DNA of 29,358 nt from JAVBKX01 sp031553835. GTDB taxonomy: Bacteria; Bacteroidota; Bacteroidia; Bacteroidales; Azobacteroidaceae. This document shows, piece after piece, positions 1 to 9,057 of this stretch. The notes below the pieces were generated by a model. The model made no database searches. It was not told the origin of the DNA and saw only the letters and a list, made by a program, of their open reading frames with translations. Positions within the stretch are counted from its first letter, which is position 1; every line of letters starts with the position of its first letter. The translations under genes were made by a program, and so were the position numbers. The stretch covers positions 1-29,358 of the forward strand of contig JAVBKX010000046.1 in assembly GCA_031553835.1 (NCBI GenBank). Direction: 5' to 3'.

Positions 1-2292
1 GCAGTAGATGGAACAAATGTAGTTCATTCTGCGGATGCCGGCGCTGATAATACCAAATGGTACGAAATTCCTGCCGGCTCCAACGACTTCGGACAACAGG
101 CTTATTATTACAAAAACGTTGCTACCGGGGCTTATCTGCAAGGTTCAACTCGTGCTCCGGGTTCCGGCGGCGACTGGACAGTGAGCGCAGCAACGGTTTC
201 TGAAACGAATGGCAAGACCAATTTATTTAAATGGTCTAAAATGGGTTCAAACTGGACAGATGGAGGAGTCAATGCCAATCGAGTATGGTTGGTTAATGAA
301 GAAGGCAATACCGGCGCTCGTCCTTCGGGCGACAATAAACATGCTTTTTTTGCATTGACCAGTCTGACCCTAAACTCAGAATTTTTTGGCGCAGACCTGC
401 CGAATGCGGCAGTATCCAATCCACACGATGGCGGCAATGCCTGGACAGCAGTTCAAATACTTGTAGCAGAAACAGGAGTATCAAATCCTGATTACGATGG
501 CCCGGTTTTGGAACTTGAATTATCATTAGACGATGTAATAGTTTGGGGTGGTGATCCTGCAAATACTTATAATAAAACAACACGTACCATTACTTTTAAC
601 GCCGATTGGAATGGTGGAGCAAAATGGGATGTAAGCGGCTTGGATCTTTCTGCCTATAACCGTGTTACAGTAGAATTTGAGAATGCTGCAGGTGGTTATG
701 TTCGTCTGAATTCTGAATATAGTGAAGGAACAGAAGTGGAAGTTGGTGCGAATGATCCACAAGCTTTAACTAACCGTTTGGATGTTACAAGAATCGACAA
801 ACTTATTGCTATTACCTTAGGTGTAAATAATGCTAATGCACGTCAGGTTGTGTTGAAAAAAGCATATTTCTGGTATGAAGATGCTTTGAAATATAGCATC
901 AATAAACTGAATTTTTTTGAAAACTCTTCTTACGACGAGAAAACGCACATTGCTACTTATAATGGAGGTTGGCAACGTGTAGGTTGGAACTTCGAAGCTC
1001 AGGGAGGTTTGGATATTCCTGCCGGAAATGATCAGATATTCCTTGAATTTGATGCTACTACTTTATCAAATAAAGAAGGAAATCCTGCCAATCCTGCTGA
1101 TATCAAACTTCAATTCGACGTAGAATATATGGATGGAACATCAACCACAGCGGGTGGCGGTCATGCCGGAGGAAACGAATACCGTGCAAACGCTACACAA
1201 GCCTGGTGGAATTTGGATGCAGGTAAAAAAATCAAACAGATTACTTTGAAGAGTGAAAAGCCGGGAAATATTACGTTGACTAAAGCTTATTTCTTCACAA
1301 GACCTGATGATCCCGTTGATTTGATTGTTACTGCAGTACGTTGGGAACCTGCTAATCCGGCTCCGGGCGATGATATGAAATTCTTTGCTACCATTCAAAA
1401 TACCAGTGAAGACTTTTCTTCTCCTGAAAACCGCAGCCATGGCGTTGCATTCAAAATTAATGGTGTTACTGTTCTTTGGAGCGACGATTTCATGGGTCCT
1501 CTTGGTCCTGGCGAAACAATGGAGGTAGAAACCAATGGCGGTGACGCCTTGGCCGGAGCTTCTCCCGGAGGTGTTTGGGTTTGTGGCGCTAACAAACAAT
1601 ATACAATAACCGCTCATGTTAATGATGGCAAAAGAGTCAAAGAAACAAATTCAGACAATAACACATTGGATGCTACATTAACAGTGGAAGGTGAAGTTGA
1701 TTTGGAAGTAACTGCTGTAGATTGGGTAGAAAATCGGAATGGATACCAATTCTCAATGAAAGTGAAAAACGTTGGAACTATCAATGCTCCTGCAACTGAT
1801 AAAGGCGTGAAGTTCTATGTCAATGGTGAATTGGCTACCTGGTATGAAAAATATACTGGCCCGATCAATGCAGGCAGCGCAGAAATCTTCATTACAGCAG
1901 ATAGTAATAAAGATGGTTTGAGCGCTACAAGATACAGCTATTGGGCAGCTCCCGGAAACGGACTATACACCATTAAAGCCGAAATCAACGGTGATAAATC
2001 TATTGCAGAAAGTAACTATGCCAATAATGTTGTGGAAAAAGCATTGCAAATAGGAACCAGCAATATAGATTACATTTCAACTGACGGCGGAAATGTATAT
2101 GTTAATAACAGTGTATTATATTTGGTTAATTATCCATCGGCATCAGTTAGCATTTATAGTCTGTTGGGACAACAAGTTGCTAATTTGGGAACAATTACCG
2201 ACAACGTCAATGTTGACCTGGCTTCCGGATCCTATATTGTTAAAGTACAATTCGAAGGGAAAGCCTTTACACACAAAGTGTTTGTTAAATAA
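1..2292 (+). CDS. T9SS-secreted multidomain protein with two CARDB-like domains (5' end missing)
   Basis: The frame is open from the first base, so the start lies outside the window and 763 residues are visible; a GTG at 181 is only an internal codon. Reading from base 1: a Tyr/Trp-rich stretch (codons 1-110), then two related beta-rich modules (about codons 189-294 and 310-435), each ending in a similar Lys-Ala-Tyr-Phe strand. Two CARDB-like domains follow, each opening with a Val-Asp-Leu-x-Val-Thr-Ala-Val strand (about codons 439-558 and 566-685), carrying the usual 'Asn-Val-Gly/Asn-Thr-Ser' and 'Glu-x-Asn-x-x-Asn-Asn' turns. The last 70 codons look like a T9SS type A sorting domain (Ser-Ile-Tyr-Ser-Leu-Leu-Gly-Gln-Gln, then Gly-Ser-Tyr-Ile-Val-Lys-Val, ending Lys-Val-Phe-Val-Lys). 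The product is probably exported through the Por system and held at or released from the cell surface. Any catalytic domain would be upstream; none is visible here. The two glycosidase genes downstream suggest a carbohydrate-related role, which is inference. Confidence 0.85.
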   Translation, partial: AVDGTNVVHSADAGADNTKWYEIPAGSNDFGQQAYYYKNVATGAYLQGSTRAPGSGGDWTVSAATVSETNGKTNLFKWSKMGSNWTDGGVNANRVWLVNEEGNTGARPSGDNKHAFFALTSLTLNSEFFGADLPNAAVSNPHDGGNAWTAVQILVAETGVSNPDYDGPVLELELSLDDVIVWGGDPANTYNKTTRTITFNADWNGGAKWDVSGLDLSAYNRVTVEFENAAGGYVRLNSEYSEGTEVEVGANDPQALTNRLDVTRIDKLIAITLGVNNANARQVVLKKAYFWYEDALKYSINKLNFFENSSYDEKTHIATYNGGWQRVGWNFEAQGGLDIPAGNDQIFLEFDATTLSNKEGNPANPADIKLQFDVEYMDGTSTTAGGGHAGGNEYRANATQAWWNLDAGKKIKQITLKSEKPGNITLTKAYFFTRPDDPVDLIVTAVRWEPANPAPGDDMKFFATIQNTSEDFSSPENRSHGVAFKINGVTVLWSDDFMGPLGPGETMEVETNGGDALAGASPGGVWVCGANKQYTITAHVNDGKRVKETNSDNNTLDATLTVEGEVDLEVTAVDWVENRNGYQFSMKVKNVGTINAPATDKGVKFYVNGELATWYEKYTGPINAGSAEIFITADSNKDGLSATRYSYWAAPGNGLYTIKAEINGDKSIAESNYANNVVEKALQIGTSNIDYISTDGGNVYVNNSVLYLVNYPSASVSIYSLLGQQVANLGTITDNVNVDLASGSYIVKVQFEGKAFTHKVFVK

Positions 2293-2311
2293 ATTTATAT
2301 TGATAAAAGAG

Positions 2312-2424
2312 GCTGTCTCAAAAGCTAAATTAGAACAAGAAATACACAGAAAATAAAAAATCAATCCGCGCTTTTCTGTGTCATCCGTTTCATCTGTGTT
2401 CTATTGATCTGTTTTTGAGACAGC
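2312..2424. repeat. 113-bp nested inverted repeat, MITE-like
   Basis: The 12-base sequence GCTGTCTCAAAA (2312-2323) is repeated perfectly inverted at 2413-2424. Inside it a second perfect 10-base inverted pair, ACACAGAAAA (2344-2353) and TTTTCTGTGT (2372-2381), surrounds a short GC-containing loop. The element fills most of the gap between the T9SS protein and the GH3 gene and ends 29 bases before the GH3 ATG. It has no coding capacity. It could be a dispersed miniature repeat, an IS scar or a transcript-end hairpin. Whether it is multi-copy cannot be seen from one window. Confidence 0.55.
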
Positions 2425-2453
2425 ACCTTTTACTTTTTCATCCTTTGTTAAAT

Positions 2454-5147
2454 ATGAAATTTAAGACATTAATTACATTTTCACTTATATTCTTGGTTTT
2501 TATTGGAATAATGTACAGTTGCAACGACGGCCTTCAATACAAAGATGCATCGTTACCCATTGAAAAAAGAATAACAGATTTACTTTCCAGGATGACTTTA
2601 GAGGAAAAGGCTGCCCAATTGGATATGCTGGCTGCCAATGATATCCTCAAAGATTCTGAAACGCTGGATACCAGCCGCGTTCGTCATTTTATAGACTCCA
2701 TGAATATTGGGGCTGTCCATGATTTATATCCGAAAACCGCCGCCTTGGCCAATGAAATACAAAAACAGTCGATTGAAAAATCACGCTTGGGAATTCCTGT
2801 CTTATTTATAGAAGAGGCTTTACACGGCTACCAGGGTGCCGGAGCCACCACTTTCCCGATTCCTCAGGGAAATGCAAGTACTTGGGATACAACTTTGATA
2901 TATAATATTGGTCGGGCTGTTGCTTCCGAAGCTCGCGCTCATGGAGTTCATTTTGTTTTAGGCCCCAATCTCGATATTGCCCGTGATATTCGTTGGGGAC
3001 GTGTAGAAGAAACATTTGGGGAAGACACTTATTTAACTTCCCGTATTGCTGTTAGTTTGATTAAAGGGCTGCAAGGAGATAAATTGTCTGATAATAATGC
3101 TGTTGCTGCCGAACCAAAACATTTTGCCATGCATGGTACCCCGGAAAATGGGAGCAATGAGGGCCCGACTTTTATCGGAGAACGGGAAGCTCGTTCTACC
3201 GGATTATATGTTTTTGAAAAAGCCATAAAAGAAGGACATGCCCGCGGAGTGATGGCCGCTTACCACGAATTGGACGGAGTGCCAAGTGTTGCCAATGATT
3301 GGATCCTTAAAACAATCCTTCGCGATGAATGGGGTTTCGATGGTTTTGTCGTTTCCGATTTAGGCGCTATTGCTAAGCAAAAGACTAATCACCATACTGT
3401 TGCAACAGACGAAGAGGCTATTATTAATGCGATATCGGCAGGGCTTGATATGCAGTTTTATGATTATAAATATGCTGATTTTCAAAGAATTATAGTAGAA
3501 TCCGTAAAAAACGGAAAACTTTCTGAAAAAGAGTTGAACAGGGCGGTCAGTGGAATATTGAGAGTCAAATTTGAATTAGGACTTTTTGATAATCCTTATA
3601 CCGATGAGACATTGGTCGAAAAAGTATTCCATTCCGATGAGCATAAATCATTGGCATTAGAGGCTGCCCGGCAATCGATTGTTTTGTTGAAAAATGAAAA
3701 CAACACGTTGCCCGTCAATAAAAATATAAAACGGATTACATTAGTTGGTAATTTAGCCAATGCCACTTATGTTGGCGGTTATTCTCCGGCGGGAGCCAAA
3801 GCGATTTCCGTATATCAGGCATTGAAACAAAGGTTTGGAAATGATATGAACATTGATTATGTAAATAGCGAAGTATCCGATCGTTTTTCGATCATTGCTC
3901 CTGCATTTTTGTCTCCGGATCAAAATGCCGAAGAAAATTATTTTACTGTCGAATATTTTAACAATACCGAATTCAACGGAGATCCAATATATAAAGCAAC
4001 GGATACCAATTTGAATCCGTATTGGCATAATTTAAGTCCTGCGCCGGGTATCCATTCCGATTATTTTTCCGCCCGCTGGTCAGGCTATATTACTGTTCCG
4101 ACAACGGGTGTCTATGAATTTGATTTCCGGGCAGACGATTATGGTCGTATTTTTATTGATAACAAACCGTTTATGGATCATTGGAATGATGCATCACGCA
4201 ATAAAGGCGCGCGCAATCAAATCCGGTTGGAGGCCGGCCGGAAAATCCCTTTCCGGATGGAATATGCCGAATTGGATGGAAATGCCGGCATTTGGCTCAA
4301 ATGGCGTTTGACGAATGTGGCATCGTCTTCATTATATACTGATATTACCCGTTCGGCAAACAATTCCGATATGGTTGTCGTTGTCATGGGCGAAGCTCAG
4401 GAAGAGGTAGGAGAAAGTCGGGATAAACAAAATTTATCTCCACATACGATGGATATGGAAATTTTGAAAGCGGCAACCAGATCTGGTAAACCGGTTGTGA
4501 CTGTAATGATAACCGGCCGGCCGCTTGTGCTGACGGAAATCAGTGAATATTCACAATCGCTTTTGCAATCCTGGTTTCCGGGAGAAGCCACAGGAACAGC
4601 CATTGTCGATGTTTTGTTTGGCGATTATAATCCTTCAGGGAAACTCACCATTAGTTTTCCAAAAAATCAGGGACAGTTGCCCATCTATTACTCCCATAAA
4701 CCTTCATCCCACCGGAGATATGTGGATGGAGACGGAAAACCGTTATATCCGTTTGGTTATGGATTAAGTTATTCGACCTTCGAATACAAAAATTTACAAA
4801 TAGAACCGGCTTCCCCAACGATTACTGACAACATTGTGGTTAGTTTGGATGTTGCCAATACAAGCCTTATCGATGGTGCGGAAGTTGTACAATTGTATAT
4901 CCATGACAAAGTAAGCAGTGTGACGACTCCGGTTCAGTTACTCAAAGGATTTGCAAAAGTCTGTTTGAAAGCAGGGGAAACAAAACGTGTAACCATGATA
5001 CTCACTCCCGAACATTTGTCTTTGGTTAACAAAACAATGAAGCGGGTAGTCGAGCCGGGAGAATTTGAGATTATGGTTGGCAGTTCTTCTGCTGATATCC
5101 GGCTCACGCACATTGTGGATGTTAAAAAATCAGATTCTTCATTATGA
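2454..5147 (+). CDS. GH3 family beta-glycosidase lipoprotein with PA14 insert
   Basis: Predicted exo-acting beta-glucosidase or beta-xylosidase, 897 residues. The ATG at 2454 is preferred over an in-frame TTG at 2415 because it gives a clean lipoprotein signal: basic start, hydrophobic core, then Met-Tyr-Ser-Cys with Cys23. Domains in order: GH3 N-terminal barrel (about residues 30-330), with the Gly-Phe-Val-Val-Ser-Asp-Leu segment whose Asp302 matches the family nucleophile; GH3 C-terminal domain starting near 395; a PA14 domain inserted in it (about 494-625, Val-Glu-Tyr-Phe-Asn... to Ile-Phe-Ile-Asp); the rest of the C-domain with Gly-Glu-Ala-Gln-Glu-Glu-Val-Gly-Glu; and a C-terminal Fn3-like domain (about 790-880). 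PA14 inserts in GH3 enzymes are known and can shape substrate access. The lipid anchor suggests periplasmic or outer-membrane action on oligosaccharides. The GH127-like gene follows 163 bases downstream on the same strand. The exact sugar specificity cannot be read from sequence alone. Confidence 0.93.
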   Translation: MKFKTLITFSLIFLVFIGIMYSCNDGLQYKDASLPIEKRITDLLSRMTLEEKAAQLDMLAANDILKDSETLDTSRVRHFIDSMNIGAVHDLYPKTAALANEIQKQSIEKSRLGIPVLFIEEALHGYQGAGATTFPIPQGNASTWDTTLIYNIGRAVASEARAHGVHFVLGPNLDIARDIRWGRVEETFGEDTYLTSRIAVSLIKGLQGDKLSDNNAVAAEPKHFAMHGTPENGSNEGPTFIGEREARSTGLYVFEKAIKEGHARGVMAAYHELDGVPSVANDWILKTILRDEWGFDGFVVSDLGAIAKQKTNHHTVATDEEAIINAISAGLDMQFYDYKYADFQRIIVESVKNGKLSEKELNRAVSGILRVKFELGLFDNPYTDETLVEKVFHSDEHKSLALEAARQSIVLLKNENNTLPVNKNIKRITLVGNLANATYVGGYSPAGAKAISVYQALKQRFGNDMNIDYVNSEVSDRFSIIAPAFLSPDQNAEENYFTVEYFNNTEFNGDPIYKATDTNLNPYWHNLSPAPGIHSDYFSARWSGYITVPTTGVYEFDFRADDYGRIFIDNKPFMDHWNDASRNKGARNQIRLEAGRKIPFRMEYAELDGNAGIWLKWRLTNVASSSLYTDITRSANNSDMVVVVMGEAQEEVGESRDKQNLSPHTMDMEILKAATRSGKPVVTVMITGRPLVLTEISEYSQSLLQSWFPGEATGTAIVDVLFGDYNPSGKLTISFPKNQGQLPIYYSHKPSSHRRYVDGDGKPLYPFGYGLSYSTFEYKNLQIEPASPTITDNIVVSLDVANTSLIDGAEVVQLYIHDKVSSVTTPVQLLKGFAKVCLKAGETKRVTMILTPEHLSLVNKTMKRVVEPGEFEIMVGSSSADIRLTHIVDVKKSDSSL

Positions 5148-5310
5148 ACGTCTTATTTCAGAGAAACATAATTTGCTCTGAATGTGTTTGAAAAATAAAT
5201 TTCACAAAAAACACGTATGTCCGAAATTTATAACTCTTTGATGGCATTTTTGTATTCCATTCATCAAATTCTTTGTAATATTGTACCATGTTTAATAAAT
5301 TTTTCATGAT

Positions 5311-7743
5311 ATGAAGAGAATAGGGGCATACGTACTTTCCCTGTGGTGGTGTTGCACTGTTTTTGCAGGTGAAATCGACCAATGTACCACTGTAATACCT
5401 GCAACTCCCAATTATTGGAAAACTTTTACTTTGTCGGAAATTCGGTTACTCCCCGGAAGCCCTTTCTATCATGCCATGCAAGTATCCCGGCAATACTTAT
5501 TGGGAGTAGATGTAAACCGGATGCTGAATGCGATGAGAAAAAAAGCCGGCCTCGAACCGTTGGGAGATTATCCCGGATCCAATCAACCCGGAGGAACTCG
5601 TCCGGGCGATTTATGGCATTATCTTTCAGGCATATCATTGATGTATGCGCAAACCGGAGATAATCATTTTCGGGAACGAGCCGATTATATTGTTGAGACA
5701 TATAAAACCTGTTTCGACCGCTTACCTCCTGCAGAAGGACTGTCCCGAAGCGGCATCGACACCGGCATGGAAGAATTGTTGAAAGGCCGGTTGGTACTGG
5801 ATCAGCCGGATGAAGCCGGATATCCCTGGGGAGGAACAACCGGAAATCATTTTTATGGCATTCATAAATTGATGGCCGGATTGCGCGATGCTTATCTTTA
5901 TTGTAATAATCCGGCAGCCTTGGAAGTCCTGGTCGAATATGCCGATCCGTTAGTCGAATTTGTTTTACGGGTCAATCCCGACCTTTTCGACGATTATCTC
6001 GATATTGAGCATGGTGGAATGAACGAAGTGATGGCCGATTTGTATGCAATTACCGGAAACCAGAAATACATGGAAGCATCAATGAAATTCAACCATCAAA
6101 AAGTTATATTGAATATCGCGGCCCACAATGATGTCCTTTTCGGCAGACATGCTAACATGCAAATACCAACATTTGCAGGTACTGCCCGGCAATACCAATT
6201 GACTGGCAATGAAATTTGCAAAAATGCAACCCGGAATTTTCTTGAAATAGTTTATCATGATCATACATCCTGCATTGGCGGAAATGGCTGTTATGAACGT
6301 TTTGGCCGTCCCGGAGAAATCAGCAAAAGATTAGGATACACCTCCAATGAAACCTGTAACACTTACAACATGTTGAAAGTGGCATTAAACTATTTCAGAT
6401 CTACTGGTGAATTGAGGCACATGGATTATTTTGAAAAAGCATTATATAACCATATTTTGGCGTCTCAGGATCCCGAAAGCGGAGGTGTTACCTATTATAC
6501 TTCCCTGATACCGGGAGGTTGTAAATCATACAGTAAAGGCTACAATCTGGAAGGGGTTTGGTGTTGTGTCGGGACAGGCATGGAAAACCATTCCAAGTAT
6601 GGAGAAGCAATTTATTTCAATAATGGAAAAGACCTGTTTGTCAACCTGTTTATTCCTTCCAAATTGGATTGGAAAGAAAAAGGATTACAGTTAAAAATGG
6701 AAACAGATTTTCCGGCAGGCGATATTGTCAATTTGTCGATTGAAGAGAATACCAGCTTCAGCAAACAGATATACATCCGTTATCCATCCTGGGTAAAACG
6801 ACCGGTAAGAATTTGGATAAATGACAAACAACAGCCGGTGAACGAAAAGGCGGGAGATTATATACGCCTTGATCATCCTTGGAAAAAAGGAGATCGGATC
6901 AAAATCGAAATACCCCGGGATTTTTACCTGGAACCAACCCCGGATGATCCGAACTTTGCCGCCATCTTTTTCGGCCCATTGGTATTAGCCGGAGAATTGG
7001 GAACAGCCGGAATGCCTGAAAGCGACCTGATAGAATTCTCCTTAAAAAACAATCGATGGATACCTCCAACGGACGACATTCCTCTTCTCATTGTTGACAA
7101 ATCGAATCCGGCGAAATGGATAAAACAAGTCGCCCCTTCCCGTTTTCAAATACAAATAACAGGAAAGGACAAGGACAAAAACAAATCGTTGAGCCTGATT
7201 CCCTATTACCAAATGCATCATCAACGGTATAATTTGTATTGGAAAATGTTTACTCCCGGAGAGTTTGATCTCCGGAAACAAGTGGTCAGCGATGAGCTCA
7301 ATCCGGCTAATCCGCAGGATGAAAAGGCGCATGAGTATAAAGGGCAAAACGATACCTTAACCCATCAGCGCGATTATCGTGGATTTTGGGAGTTCAACCG
7401 TTCGGGACGAATGGCCGGTTCCGGAGGTTGGTTTGCTTATGATCTCAGACTAAATCAGGATCAATTTCCTGTTTATCTCGCCGTAACTTATTGGGGAAGC
7501 GCCCCCGAAGACCGGATCTTTGATATCCTGATTGATGGAAACGTGTTGGCAACAGAAAAATTGCACAGCAAATATCCTCTGACTTTTTACGAAGAGATAT
7601 ACGAATTGCCGGATGCATGGGTGGAAGGAAAAAAGGAAATCACCGTTGAGTTCCGATCCGCCCCTGGGCGGAAAACAGGAGCCATATATGGTGTGAAAAT
7701 AACGTCCAATCCCGATATGTTTCCCAATTATTTGTTTTACTGA
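5311..7743 (+). CDS. GH127/GH146-like beta-L-arabinofuranosidase (DUF1680 family)
   Basis: 810-residue secreted enzyme of the former DUF1680 family. An N-terminal signal peptide (Met-Lys-Arg, hydrophobic core, cleavage likely after Val-Phe-Ala) leads into an (alpha/alpha)6-type catalytic domain up to about residue 450. The zinc-cysteine centre known from HypBA1 (Glu338, Cys340, Cys417, Cys418) has clear counterparts: Glu347 and Cys349 in Asn-Glu-Thr-Cys-Asn-Thr-Tyr, and Cys418-Cys419 in Trp-Cys-Cys-Val-Gly-Thr-Gly. Glu329 in Tyr-Glu-Arg-Phe is a candidate general acid. Beta-sandwich regions follow, and the C-terminal 130 residues resemble an accessory domain common in the Bacteroidota members. 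No T9SS sorting domain or lipobox is present, so the protein is probably periplasmic. Such enzymes release L-arabinofuranose from plant arabinans or glycoproteins; choosing between GH127 and GH146 needs an alignment. The 163 bases upstream contain no convincing promoter, so co-transcription with the GH3 gene is possible. The stop lies only 15 bases from the end of the convergent ndh gene. Confidence 0.9.
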   Translation: MKRIGAYVLSLWWCCTVFAGEIDQCTTVIPATPNYWKTFTLSEIRLLPGSPFYHAMQVSRQYLLGVDVNRMLNAMRKKAGLEPLGDYPGSNQPGGTRPGDLWHYLSGISLMYAQTGDNHFRERADYIVETYKTCFDRLPPAEGLSRSGIDTGMEELLKGRLVLDQPDEAGYPWGGTTGNHFYGIHKLMAGLRDAYLYCNNPAALEVLVEYADPLVEFVLRVNPDLFDDYLDIEHGGMNEVMADLYAITGNQKYMEASMKFNHQKVILNIAAHNDVLFGRHANMQIPTFAGTARQYQLTGNEICKNATRNFLEIVYHDHTSCIGGNGCYERFGRPGEISKRLGYTSNETCNTYNMLKVALNYFRSTGELRHMDYFEKALYNHILASQDPESGGVTYYTSLIPGGCKSYSKGYNLEGVWCCVGTGMENHSKYGEAIYFNNGKDLFVNLFIPSKLDWKEKGLQLKMETDFPAGDIVNLSIEENTSFSKQIYIRYPSWVKRPVRIWINDKQQPVNEKAGDYIRLDHPWKKGDRIKIEIPRDFYLEPTPDDPNFAAIFFGPLVLAGELGTAGMPESDLIEFSLKNNRWIPPTDDIPLLIVDKSNPAKWIKQVAPSRFQIQITGKDKDKNKSLSLIPYYQMHHQRYNLYWKMFTPGEFDLRKQVVSDELNPANPQDEKAHEYKGQNDTLTHQRDYRGFWEFNRSGRMAGSGGWFAYDLRLNQDQFPVYLAVTYWGSAPEDRIFDILIDGNVLATEKLHSKYPLTFYEEIYELPDAWVEGKKEITVEFRSAPGRKTGAIYGVKITSNPDMFPNYLFY

Positions 7744-7758
7744 TAATCATTGGGACGC

Positions 7759-9039
7759 TCATTTTCGCGGTCGTATCAATAACCGCAAAGAGACGTCATA
7801 CGTCACATAATTCCATGCCCAGTCGAGCATCACAAGAATTTTGTTTTTTACTCCGATAATAGTGACAATGTGAACCAATAACCATAGCCACCAGGCAATT
7901 CGGCCTCCGAATTTCAGGTTGTGCAGGTCTGCGACAGCCGCATTGCGCCCGATGGTGGCTAAAGTTCCTTTATCGACATAATGGAAAGGAGTCATCTCCT
8001 TGTTTTCAAGCAACCTGACCAGGTTATGCGCCAATAATGTTCCCATTTGGATGGCTCCCTGGGCTACCTGCGGATGTCCGTTGGGATAGTCTGAAGTCAT
8101 CATACAGGCAACGTCTCCAATGGCAAAAACATTTTTATATCCGTTTACCTGGCAAAATTCATTGACCAGAAGCCGGTTGCCGCGGCCATACAATTTCGCT
8201 TCAAACCCGGGAATAACATTGGCAGTTACTCCTGCTACCCAAATCACATTTTTTGTTTGAAAGACAGCTCCATTACTGGCTTTTAATATATCATTTTCGT
8301 ATGATGTAACAAAGACTGATTGATGGAGGGCCACGCCCCGCTTATGCAATGTTTCTTCAGCCCGTTTTGAAGCCTCTTCCGACATCGCGATTAACAGACG
8401 CGGCGAAGCATCGACCAGGTGGATCTGCATTTTCGAGAAATCCAATTCAGGATAATCTTTGGGAAGGATAAAATTTTTCATATCCGCTAATGCTCCGGCC
8501 AATTCAACGCCTGTAGCGCCACCTCCTACGACCACAAAATTCAATCGTTTCTTTAATTCGACCGGATCGGAAATCGTAGCTGCTTCTTCAAAACTCTTTA
8601 ATATTTGATTACGGGCATACAAAGCATCCGATATCGATTTTAATGTAATGGTAGAATACTGCAATTGATTATTTCCGAAAAAATTCGTTTCGCATCCACA
8701 GGCAATGACTAAAAAATCGTAGCTCAACGAGCCAATGTTTGTTTCAATGAGATGGGATTCCGGAATAATTTGGGTCACTTCACACATCCTGAAATGGATA
8801 AATTTCTTCTTTTGGAAATTTTTCCGGAAAGGATAAACAATAGAACTTGGTTCCAATCCGGCAATTGCCACCTGATAAAGCAGCGGTTGAAACTGATGAT
8901 AGTTATTTTTATCCAACAATACTACATCAAAATAGAGTGGATCTAATTTACTGGCTAATTTTAATCCGCCAAAGCCACCGCCGACTATTACTATTCTTTT
9001 TTTATCCGGCCGGTCGGGTATGTTTGTTATTTGCTTCAT
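7759..9039 (-). CDS. ndh: type II NADH:quinone dehydrogenase (NDH-2)
   Basis: Single-subunit, non-proton-pumping NADH dehydrogenase that passes electrons from NADH via FAD to the quinone pool at the inner face of the membrane. The 426 residues show a first FAD-binding Rossmann motif (Val-Gly-Gly-Gly-Phe-Gly-Gly, residues 19-25), the NDH-2-typical Asn-Tyr-His-Gln-Phe-Gln-Pro-Leu-Leu-Tyr-Gln segment (about 46-56), a second NADH-binding Gly-Gly-Gly-Ala-Thr-Gly-Val-Glu (172-179), and Ala-Ile-Gly-Asp-Val-Ala for FAD near residue 305. The C-terminal 45 residues hold a Trp-rich hydrophobic stretch and an amphipathic helix that would anchor the enzyme in the membrane. Length is normal for the family. 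The gene starts 18 bases after the dnaG stop on the same strand, so the two are probably co-transcribed. Its start is marked by an unusually good Shine-Dalgarno sequence. Confidence 0.93.
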   Translation of the reverse strand: MKQITNIPDRPDKKRIVIVGGGFGGLKLASKLDPLYFDVVLLDKNNYHQFQPLLYQVAIAGLEPSSIVYPFRKNFQKKKFIHFRMCEVTQIIPESHLIETNIGSLSYDFLVIACGCETNFFGNNQLQYSTITLKSISDALYARNQILKSFEEAATISDPVELKKRLNFVVVGGGATGVELAGALADMKNFILPKDYPELDFSKMQIHLVDASPRLLIAMSEEASKRAEETLHKRGVALHQSVFVTSYENDILKASNGAVFQTKNVIWVAGVTANVIPGFEAKLYGRGNRLLVNEFCQVNGYKNVFAIGDVACMMTSDYPNGHPQVAQGAIQMGTLLAHNLVRLLENKEMTPFHYVDKGTLATIGRNAAVADLHNLKFGGRIAWWLWLLVHIVTIIGVKNKILVMLDWAWNYVTYDVSLRLLIRPRK

Positions 9040-9043
9040 GACA

Positions 9044-9048
9044 CCTCC
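9044..9048 (-). promoter_or_regulatory. Shine-Dalgarno GGAGG of ndh
   Basis: On the minus strand GGAGG sits four bases before the ndh ATG, inside the short dnaG-ndh gap. It fixes the ndh start. It stands out because the other genes in this window have A/T-rich leaders without a recognisable Shine-Dalgarno sequence, as is usual in Bacteroidota. Confidence 0.6.
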
Positions 9049-9057
9049 GTTTGCGAG

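Noticed and set aside
2415..2453. TTG at 2415 as start of the GH3 gene
   Set aside because: It lies inside the inverted repeat and would put 13 residues before a clear lipoprotein signal starting at ATG 2454.
5157..5182. Hairpin TTCAGAG/CTCTGAA after the GH3 gene
   Set aside because: The stem is only 7 bases with a 12-base loop and no T-run, too weak to call a terminator; the rest of this 163-base gap holds no convincing promoter.
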